In this document: piece by piece, positions 1 to 6,155 of the stretch | Numbering within the stretch: position 1 is the first letter of the stretch | How the letters are laid out: every line of letters begins with the position of its first letter | Assembly (NCBI GenBank): GCA_934167685.1 | Contig: CAKPLQ010000057.1 | Location: 1 to 6,155, forward strand | From: an uncultured Clostridia bacterium | GTDB lineage: Bacteria; Bacillota; Clostridia; TANB77; CAG-508 | DNA: 6,155 nt | Direction: 5' to 3' | Notes under the pieces: model-generated | Databases searched by the model: none | Seen by the model: only the letters and a program-made list of their open reading frames with translations | Told to the model about the DNA's origin: nothing | Translations under genes and position numbers: made by a program

Positions 1-1
1 A

Positions 2-1930
2 GTAAGAACGAAATCTGATATAACATCAGAAAAACAAATTTCAAATAAAACAATAGCAACATGTGATGGAACAAATACAGAGAGTACAGAAATTTTGAAT
101 AAAGCACAATCAGCAAATATAAGAGTGACTATTAAGAAATTAGTAGAAGAAGGAACTGTAGCTATATCTGGTGGTACAATGGAATATCTAGCAATTGTAG
201 ATAACTTATCAGATAAAGAAGTGAAAAATTTAAAATTACAACTAGTAAAAGATAATTTTAAAATGACGTGTTTGTCAAATGATGATATATATTTAATAAA
301 TGATGATATACCAGAAGTTATAAATATTGAAAGTATAGAGGCTAAAGGAAATGTATGGTTTAAAATAGAAGGAGATACAACCGAGAATGCAGAAAAAGTT
401 ACTGCAATGGCAGTAGCAAAAGATGCTAATGAAAATACATATAGGTCAAATAAGTTGGAAGAAAGTCTACAACAAGTGGATGCGAAAATAAAACTAACTA
501 GTCCGCAAGACAATACGTATTTAAAAGAAGGAGATATAGTAGAATATAATATAGAAATTGCAAACCCAACAGATGCAAAAGAAAATATAGAAGTTCTTGA
601 TAATATATCAGAATACCTTGAAATAAAAGAAATATATGTAAATGGAGAATTGCAATTCCAAACAGAAGAACAAGAAAAAACTGATACATATACTAAAAAA
701 ATAGCAAATGATATTTCTTATGGAATATCAGTAGAAGCAGGACAAAAAGCAACGATGAAGATTGTTGCAAGCGTAAAATATGTAGATGAAAATACAGATG
801 TTAAAACTATTACAAATAGCGCAAAAGCTAGTGTAAATGAGATGGTAAAAGATACATCTGATGAAGTAACACATATGTTAAAATTTACACCAGAGAGTAT
901 TAAAAATGTAATAAATGGTAAGGCTTGGTTAGATGATAATCTAAATGGAGCTAAAGACAATGGAGAAACAACACTAAAAGATATTAAAGTAAGATTATAT
1001 AATGTTGCAACAGGAGATTATTTAAAAGATGATAATGGAACAATAATTGAAACAACAACAAACGAAAATGGTGAATATACATTTACCAAAATACCAAATG
1101 GACAATATATAGTTCTATTTGAATATGATATGAATGAATATGAACCAACATATTATAAAAAAGACGGAGTAGATGACAGCTTAAGTTCAAAAGTTGTATT
1201 AAAGAATATTACAATTAATGGAGAAAGCAAAACATATGCAGTAACAGATACAATTGATTTACAAGATAATGTTTCTAATATAAATATTGGATTGAAGAAA
1301 AAATTAACATTTGATTTGAAATTAGATAAATATATTAGTAAAATAACTGTTCAAAATAGTAAAGGAACAAAAACTTATGATTATAATAATTCTACATTTG
1401 CAAAAGTAGAAATACATAGAAAACAATTAGCTGGTTCAATTGTAGTATTAGAATATACAATTAAAGTAAAAAATAATGGAGAAGTTGCAGGAAGTGCAAA
1501 TAACATTGTAGATTATTTATCAAATGGATTGACATTCAGCTCAGAATTAAATCCAGACTGGTATTTATCTGGAAATGAATTATACTCAAAGAAATTTGCA
1601 AATGATGTAATAAATCCAGGAGAAGAAAGAGAATTAAAATTAGTAGTAACAAAAACTATGACTAGTGAAAATACAGGTGTAGTAAATAACAGAGCAGAAA
1701 TTGCAGATGCATATAATGAATATGGAATTGCAGATATAAACTCAACACCAAATAATAATATGACTGGAGAAAATGATTTAGGTTCAGCTGATGTTATTAT
1801 AGGTGTATCAACAGGTGGAACGATAATTGGTTATATAATGTTAATAATAATAAATACTGTATTAATTGCAATAGCAATAAAACTTATGATTAAGAATAAG
1901 ATAATAAAATTTAAAAAGGAAAGGAGGTAG
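2..1930 (+). CDS. Sortase-anchored surface protein, SdrD_B/DUF11-type stalk (5'-partial)
   Basis: This is the 3' part of a cell-wall surface protein. The frame is open from the first complete codon at position 2; the TTG at 95 lacks a ribosome binding site and is only an internal Leu codon, so the true start lies upstream. Of the 642 visible residues (numbered from position 2), about 38-158 and 160-293 look like tandem DUF11-like beta-sandwich repeats. Residues 301-431 are an SdrD_B-like domain: W309 is followed by a Ca-loop-like series D311, N313, N315, G316, D319, G321, E322, and an NGEY motif lies at 356-359. Residues 437-597 resemble a D2/DUF11 domain, with K443, N563 (N-x-A-E-I context) and an NSTPNN motif at 580-585. 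The C terminus has GVSTG (601-605), a hydrophobic segment (about 607-630) and a Lys/Arg-rich tail, as in a sorting signal. The role is probably adhesion or surface stalk; the ligand is unknown. The stop overlaps the next gene's ribosome binding site, indicating an operon. Surface-protein class is secure; exact family names are from pattern recognition. Confidence 0.85.
   Translation, partial: VRTKSDITSEKQISNKTIATCDGTNTESTEILNKAQSANIRVTIKKLVEEGTVAISGGTMEYLAIVDNLSDKEVKNLKLQLVKDNFKMTCLSNDDIYLINDDIPEVINIESIEAKGNVWFKIEGDTTENAEKVTAMAVAKDANENTYRSNKLEESLQQVDAKIKLTSPQDNTYLKEGDIVEYNIEIANPTDAKENIEVLDNISEYLEIKEIYVNGELQFQTEEQEKTDTYTKKIANDISYGISVEAGQKATMKIVASVKYVDENTDVKTITNSAKASVNEMVKDTSDEVTHMLKFTPESIKNVINGKAWLDDNLNGAKDNGETTLKDIKVRLYNVATGDYLKDDNGTIIETTTNENGEYTFTKIPNGQYIVLFEYDMNEYEPTYYKKDGVDDSLSSKVVLKNITINGESKTYAVTDTIDLQDNVSNINIGLKKKLTFDLKLDKYISKITVQNSKGTKTYDYNNSTFAKVEIHRKQLAGSIVVLEYTIKVKNNGEVAGSANNIVDYLSNGLTFSSELNPDWYLSGNELYSKKFANDVINPGEERELKLVVTKTMTSENTGVVNNRAEIADAYNEYGIADINSTPNNNMTGENDLGSADVIIGVSTGGTIIGYIMLIIINTVLIAIAIKLMIKNKIIKFKKERR
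1922..1927 (+). promoter_or_regulatory. Ribosome binding site AGGAGG embedded in the upstream gene's last codons
   Basis: A perfect AGGAGG lies 7 bases before the ATG at 1935 and forms most of the final two Arg codons of the upstream gene, immediately before its TAG stop at 1928-1930. Ribosomes terminating on the first gene therefore release on top of the second gene's initiation site, which favours translational coupling. It also fixes the start of the 1325-residue protein. AGGA (1922-1925) can pair with TCCT (1931-1934), but only as a weak 4-bp stem. Confidence 0.9.
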
Positions 1931-1934
1931 TCCT

Positions 1935-4900
1935 ATGAGTAAGATAAAAAAGTATATATTAATGATAATTATTACAATGGCTACATTAATATTATTTACA
2001 AATACTAAAGCGCTTGCTACTGATTTTAAAGATATAGGTGGTGAAACAATTTCAATTGGTATGTCAACAATGACAGCTACTGATGATATATATTGTATTG
2101 CACATTCTAAAGGATTATTTAGAGCTAATTTTGAGACTATAGCAATTGCAGAAATTACAGGTTCTAATGCTAAGTTTACTTATAAAGACAAAAATGGTGA
2201 GATACAAACAAAAGAAGTTAATAATAGTGCTAATGCAATTATGGCATCTATATTAGGTGGAAAGTTAGAAAAGGGATATGGATCATATAATTCTGATAGT
2301 GGAGAAAGTTCTTATAATGAGGCACAAGAAGCATTATATGGATATTGGAATACATGGGTTTCTATAGTTGGATCTGACTTTGGATTTCAAAAAGATTCTT
2401 CAAATGATAGCTATAAAGATACTAAAAGTTTACAAAAAGCCAAAAATGATGCTGTAACTAACAGTTATAAAGTAACTATTTATTTACTTAAACAAAAAGG
2501 ATCTACAAATTATCAGGAATTAATTGGAGTAAAAGTAGGTGAAGTACCAACTGAGCCAGGACCTGAACCAAGTCAAACAGAAGTTACAGGATATATAAAT
2601 ATAAATGGATATGTTTGGGAAGATGTAGCAAACACTAAAGACTATTCAGTAAATAGTAAATATTCACAAGATGATAAAGATTTAAGAATAGAAGGAATTA
2701 AAGTTCATTGGAAGGCCTCTGACGGAAGCGAAATTGCTACAACAACAACAGATAAGAATGGAGAATATAAATTAACAACAACAATTGCATTATATAATCA
2801 TCCATATGGAATAAAAGATAAGGCAAAATATGAGAAAATAAACAATTCTTATGTGGAATTTGAATATAATGGATTAAAATATACTACAGTAGCATATAAT
2901 GAAAACTTATCTATACAGGATACATCAAAAGGAAAAGAAGATACAAATAAAAGAAATGCATTAGATGCTAAATTTGATAGAGTAGAAAATCAAGCTGTAT
3001 ATGATGGAAATACAGCTATAATATCAGGACTACCAAATACTCAAATTTCGGATGCAAATTATACATCAGAACTTGCTGTAACAGCATCTACATTGAATAT
3101 TGCTAAGGAATTAATGGAAGCTTCAGAAAATAATAATTGGACAGAGAAAAGAGATTTTTGTATAGAACATTGCCAAGTTAATGAAGGACCTCATGTATTG
3201 TATAAAGAAACTTATGGAAATTCATATATTAAAATATATTGTAATGGGCAAATAGAAATATCAGATGATAATGGACATTGGTCAGATACGTATAAAAATA
3301 CTACAATAAAAGAGAAAAAGGATAAAATAATAGGAGATGAAATTAATAAAGCTCAAGGAAGTGAATCACATTATTATTCTGCAGGGGAAACAGGAAAACC
3401 TACATACAGAGATTGTAGAAAGAGCTCAAAAGAAATTTATATATGGAATATAAAGAATATGAATCTAGGTCTAGTTCGTAGAGAACAACCAGATGCAGCA
3501 TTAGTATCAGACATTGAAAAAGTTAGAGTTGTAGAGCCAAATATAAATCAAGCTGGAGCTCAAGAATATACATATATATATGGAAATAGAAACATTGGAA
3601 ACAATAGTGACGAGTTATACAATTATAAAGTACAATTTGGTAATAAATATATGCAAACATATACAAGACCAATAAGCCCATCAGATATAGCATTTATAAA
3701 TTACAATAAAACAGAACAATTAAAAGTATATGTAACATATGATATAAAAATCAAAAATCAATCAACAACATTGCCAATGAAAATTAATAGTATAGTAAAT
3801 TACTATGATAGTGATTACACAATCAATAAAGGCGATAATACATCTAGTGGATGGCAAGATACAAATCAAGTAATAGAAAAAGTAATTCCTATTGAGAATG
3901 AAAATGATAAAGAAACTAAGAGATTTAAAATAGCAACTAACTCAGTAAATATCACATTACAACCAGGTACAACATCAGATGTAATAAGAATAGAATTTGA
4001 AGTAAGTCAGGACAAAATAAAAGAATTACAAAATACAGATACTGGATTTAGATTTACAAATTATACAGAAATAACATCATATACGACATTCTATGGAGAT
4101 AATACAAAATGTGCTGAATTGCAATTAGCTAAAAAGTGTGGACAGTCTGGAAAACAATATGCAGGAATAGATTCTGACTCAACACCAGGTAACTTAGACA
4201 TAAGTGACTTAAATACATTCGAAGATGATACAGACCGTGCACCAGCATTTAAATTAGTAAAAGATTCTAATTACAGACAAATATCTGGTATAGTGTATGA
4301 AGATACTCAAACAGCCGAAAGTAAAAATGACAATGAAAGATTAGGAAATGGACAAAAAGAGGGTAATGAAAAAGGCGTACAAGGAGTAAAAGTAGAACTA
4401 TATGATGCAACAACAGGACAACCAGCATACTTATACTACATAGACACTAATGGTTCAAATAGAAAACCAGCAGTGGCATATACAAATGCAAATGGTGAAT
4501 ATACATTTGGTGATGACGGAAAGAGTGGTGTAGTAGTAGGAAATTACTTTATCAAATATACATACGGAAATGCTGATGGAGTACAAACAACAATTGATGG
4601 AAGTTCAATGGTAAATGCAAGAAACTACAAATCAACAATTGTAACAGATTCAATAGTAAAAGACCTAATGACAGGAAATCGTAATGATGATAGATGGTAT
4701 CTAGATATGGACCAAGATAAAGCTACTTCAATAGCAGTAGATGATATGCAAGAGAGATTAGCTCAAGAAGAATTAAAATATTCAACGTATAAAAATACAT
4801 ATAATATGTCAGCATCTAGTAAAGCATTTACTATAAAAATGGAATACACTAAATCTAATGAAGCAAATGTTGATATAAATGGTGGAAATTTAGCACATAC

Positions 4901-5912
4901 TTGGAAGGCATTCAGTTTCGGTATGATAGAAAGACCAAGAGAAGATTTAGTAATTAATAAGACAATTTCTAAAGTACAAGTAATTCTTGGAAATGGTCAA
5001 ACATTAATTGATGGGGACCCTAGAAATGGCAAATTGAATTATGTTAAAGGTATAGGATTAGGAAAAGAAGCAGATAGAACAGCAATCTTTAATGCCAACC
5101 AAAATGCAAGAAGAACTTTATCAATAGAAATGGATCAAGAATTAATTCAAGGTTCAACACTAAAAGTATGGTATTTAATTACACTTACAAATAATAGTGA
5201 AAAAGATTATGATTATGAAACAAATACAGATTACTATTATTATGGTACAAACAAGCAAGGAGAAGCATTAGCACTAGCAGATATAGTAGTTGATTACATG
5301 AGCTCTGCAATGCAATGTAATGTAGGAAGTCAATTTACAGAATCTGAAGCAGCAATTGCTGGAGATGTAAACAATGCAGATTGGTTTAAATATGTTAATG
5401 GAAATGTAGCTACAGATGCAGAATTTTTAAAGAATAACGGCTTTGTATCATATAAATTGAGTGATGAAGAGGAAGACCAAGCATATGAAACAATTGTGAA
5501 TAAAAATTTACAAAGCATGGTAACTAATACATTTGCAGGATTAAAACCTGGAGAAACAAAATCTAGTGTAATATATGCAAGTAAGATATTAGCCAATAGT
5601 GATAATAATGCATTTGATAACCACGTAGAAGTTATACAAAGAAATGCAAAGACTGGTAGAACAATAAAAGGAGTAGAAGACAATACAAGAAAACAATTAG
5701 AAGATGAAATGTATCAACCAGGTAACTATCAACCAAGCTTACAATCTACAGGATATAAACATGAACAAGATGATGATACTGTAAATGTAACAATAACACC
5801 ACCTACAGGTGTAAAGAACTATACAACAATATATATAATTTCAGCAACAGTTGGATTAGTAGTTATAGCAGGTGTAATAGGTTTAATAAAGAAAAGATTT
5901 ATGAAAGATTAG
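1935..5912 (+). CDS. Thioester-like, SdrD_B/DUF11 multidomain sortase-anchored adhesin
   Basis: This 1325-residue protein is exported and probably anchored to the wall. A signal peptide (basic n-region, hydrophobic 7-21, ALA at 26-28) is followed by a domain at about 30-203 that resembles Cys-Gln thioester adhesin domains: Y53-C54-I55, an ILGG...GYG stretch (106-116), then A130-Q131-E132-A133-L134 before a Trp-containing segment, and a closing strand near 180-203. A Pro/Glu linker (204-216) leads to an SdrD_B-like domain (217-508; W228, NGEY 275-278) that carries an insertion with C409, C413, C436 and C494. Next come a D2/DUF11-like domain (about 517-775; C726, C735, DSTPGN 748-753), a second SdrD_B-like domain (about 780-998; NGEY 853-856), and a second D2/DUF11-like domain (about 1004-1260; K1009, N1229) with a Tyr-rich insertion (1091-1103). 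It ends in TPPTG (1288-1292), a membrane segment (about 1297-1318) and KKR. The likely role is adhesion, with a possibly covalent tip. The thioester assignment is inference: A replaces T before Gln, and Cys-Gln spacing is short. It is cotranscribed with the upstream gene. Confidence 0.88.
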   Translation: MSKIKKYILMIIITMATLILFTNTKALATDFKDIGGETISIGMSTMTATDDIYCIAHSKGLFRANFETIAIAEITGSNAKFTYKDKNGEIQTKEVNNSANAIMASILGGKLEKGYGSYNSDSGESSYNEAQEALYGYWNTWVSIVGSDFGFQKDSSNDSYKDTKSLQKAKNDAVTNSYKVTIYLLKQKGSTNYQELIGVKVGEVPTEPGPEPSQTEVTGYININGYVWEDVANTKDYSVNSKYSQDDKDLRIEGIKVHWKASDGSEIATTTTDKNGEYKLTTTIALYNHPYGIKDKAKYEKINNSYVEFEYNGLKYTTVAYNENLSIQDTSKGKEDTNKRNALDAKFDRVENQAVYDGNTAIISGLPNTQISDANYTSELAVTASTLNIAKELMEASENNNWTEKRDFCIEHCQVNEGPHVLYKETYGNSYIKIYCNGQIEISDDNGHWSDTYKNTTIKEKKDKIIGDEINKAQGSESHYYSAGETGKPTYRDCRKSSKEIYIWNIKNMNLGLVRREQPDAALVSDIEKVRVVEPNINQAGAQEYTYIYGNRNIGNNSDELYNYKVQFGNKYMQTYTRPISPSDIAFINYNKTEQLKVYVTYDIKIKNQSTTLPMKINSIVNYYDSDYTINKGDNTSSGWQDTNQVIEKVIPIENENDKETKRFKIATNSVNITLQPGTTSDVIRIEFEVSQDKIKELQNTDTGFRFTNYTEITSYTTFYGDNTKCAELQLAKKCGQSGKQYAGIDSDSTPGNLDISDLNTFEDDTDRAPAFKLVKDSNYRQISGIVYEDTQTAESKNDNERLGNGQKEGNEKGVQGVKVELYDATTGQPAYLYYIDTNGSNRKPAVAYTNANGEYTFGDDGKSGVVVGNYFIKYTYGNADGVQTTIDGSSMVNARNYKSTIVTDSIVKDLMTGNRNDDRWYLDMDQDKATSIAVDDMQERLAQEELKYSTYKNTYNMSASSKAFTIKMEYTKSNEANVDINGGNLAHTWKAFSFGMIERPREDLVINKTISKVQVILGNGQTLIDGDPRNGKLNYVKGIGLGKEADRTAIFNANQNARRTLSIEMDQELIQGSTLKVWYLITLTNNSEKDYDYETNTDYYYYGTNKQGEALALADIVVDYMSSAMQCNVGSQFTESEAAIAGDVNNADWFKYVNGNVATDAEFLKNNGFVSYKLSDEEEDQAYETIVNKNLQSMVTNTFAGLKPGETKSSVIYASKILANSDNNAFDNHVEVIQRNAKTGRTIKGVEDNTRKQLEDEMYQPGNYQPSLQSTGYKHEQDDDTVNVTITPPTGVKNYTTIYIISATVGLVVIAGVIGLIKKRFMKD

Positions 5913-5922
5913 ACTTATAAAT

Positions 5923-5954
5923 AAAAAAAGTTGTCAGTAATGGCAACTTTTTTT
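5923..5954 (+). terminator. Rho-independent terminator with GTAA tetraloop
   Basis: A perfect inverted repeat starts 11 bases after the stop codon at 5910-5912. Seven A at 5923-5929 pair with seven T at 5948-5954, and the inner arm 5930-5936 pairs with 5941-5947 with one G-T wobble (T5934-G5943). The loop is GTAA (5937-5940), of the stable GNRA class. The T run serves as the release tract for + strand transcripts. Because the opposite arm is an A run, the element also has terminator form on the - strand. It closes the two-gene operon. Confidence 0.93.
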
Positions 5955-5986
5955 GCATAAAAAGTTTGGAAATATTATAAAAAAAA

Positions 5987-6015
5987 TTGTCAAATTATTA
6001 AAGATGTGGTATGAT
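5987..6015 (+). promoter_or_regulatory. Sigma-A-type promoter with extended -10 for the third gene
   Basis: The -35 is TTGTCA (5987-5992, 5 of 6 to TTGACA) and the -10 is TATGAT (6010-6015, 5 of 6 to TATAAT), separated by exactly 17 bases. TGG at 6007-6009 supplies the extended -10 TGn element. Transcription should start near 6022, giving a leader of about 40 bases before the ATG at 6063. Its place just after the terminator shows the third gene is a separate transcription unit. No operator-like inverted repeat is evident around it. Confidence 0.82.
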
Positions 6016-6049
6016 AAAAAGAGAGATAAACTCATGAAAATGAAAAAGT

Positions 6050-6054
6050 GGAGG
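6050..6054 (+). promoter_or_regulatory. Ribosome binding site GGAGG of the third gene
   Basis: GGAGG sits 8 bases before the ATG at 6063, optimal spacing for a Gram-positive gene. It decides the start of the partial signal-peptide-bearing gene at the right edge. Confidence 0.9.
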
Positions 6055-6062
6055 TAAAAGAT

Positions 6063-6155
6063 ATGGAAAGAAAAATCGTTAAAAAGATATTAGCAATATT
6101 AATGATTGTAACAATAATGTCAACAGATTTTTTTGTACTAGGTTCAAACTTAATA
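6063..6155 (+). CDS. Exported protein, N-terminal signal peptide only (3'-partial)
   Basis: Thirty-one codons are visible before the window ends with the frame still open. They start at an ATG with a well-placed GGAGG and a near-consensus promoter upstream. The peptide has a basic n-region (R3, K4, K7, K8), a hydrophobic core from about I9 to M19, then a polar/aromatic stretch S-T-D-F-F (20-24) and a second short hydrophobic patch. This is the layout of a Sec signal peptide whose cleavage site lies just beyond the edge. The product is therefore almost certainly exported. Next to two anchored surface proteins, it is plausibly another surface or secreted protein, but no mature domain is visible and its function cannot be named. 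Confidence 0.8.
   Translation, partial: MERKIVKKILAILMIVTIMSTDFFVLGSNLI

Noticed and set aside
95..97. TTG as the start codon of the first gene
   Set aside because: The frame is open upstream to position 2, no Shine-Dalgarno precedes the TTG, and the protein would lack a signal peptide; it is an internal Leu codon of a truncated gene.
1922..1934. Hairpin hiding the second gene's ribosome binding site (AGGA/TCCT)
   Set aside because: It has only 4 bp with a 5-base loop, too weak to act as a switch without further support.
5330..5683. A 117-codon reading frame on the - strand
   Set aside because: It lies wholly inside the surface-protein gene, has no ribosome binding site or promoter, and its Ser/Leu-rich product is what the antisense of A-rich coding sequence gives. 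The - strand frames at 498-689 and 718-960 are rejected for the same reason.
5931..5961. A second promoter using TTGTCA at 5931-5936
   Set aside because: This TTGTCA is part of the terminator stem and no acceptable -10 hexamer lies 16-18 bases downstream.
6034..6057. Seven-codon leader ORF (MKMKKWR) ahead of the third gene
   Set aside because: It has only a weak GAGAG upstream, at the predicted transcript 5' end, and overlaps the real ribosome binding site. Nothing resembling an attenuator follows, so it is most likely chance.
5936..6062. Riboswitch or structured RNA in the intergenic stretch
   Set aside because: Apart from the terminator and promoter the sequence is simple A/T-rich DNA, and the predicted leader is only about 40 bases with no stable stem.

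Overview
The window is strongly A+T-rich and reads like an accessory surface-protein locus of a Gram-positive, low-GC Clostridia-type bacterium (Bacillota), most likely a gut commensal. The supports are AGGAGG/GGAGG ribosome binding sites, a clean sigma-A-type promoter, A/T-ending codons, and proteins built from SdrD_B-like and DUF11/D2-like beta-sandwich modules that end in sortase-type sorting signals. All genes are on the + strand. The taxonomic statement is an inference from style, not from a marker gene.

Layout: (1) From the left edge to 1930 runs the 3' part of a large surface-protein gene. The reading frame is open to the window edge, so the true start lies upstream. (2) At 1935-5912 is a complete 1325-residue surface protein. 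Its ribosome binding site lies inside the last codons of the first gene, so the two are cotranscribed and probably translationally coupled. It has a signal peptide, an N-terminal domain with a Cys...Gln pair resembling bacterial thioester adhesin domains, a Pro/Glu linker, two long [SdrD_B-like + D2/DUF11-like] modules, and a C-terminal sorting signal. (3) At 5923-5954 is a strong intrinsic terminator. (4) At 5987-6015 is a promoter close to the sigma-A consensus with an extended -10. (5) At 6063 a third gene begins with a signal peptide and runs off the right edge.

How the parts may work together (inference): the two linked genes would make a pair of wall-anchored, stalk-like proteins. The second would carry a possible covalent-binding thioester 'warhead' at its distal tip on a stalk of beta-sandwich domains, some perhaps stiffened by internal Lys-Asn isopeptide bonds. 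The first gene's visible part is all stalk plus anchor; any tip domain lies outside the window. No sortase, integrase, transposase, CRISPR array, tRNA or rRNA is visible. The most noteworthy point is the divergent thioester-like domain (Cys54/Gln131), followed by a 23-residue junction that recurs without gaps in three modules across the two proteins.
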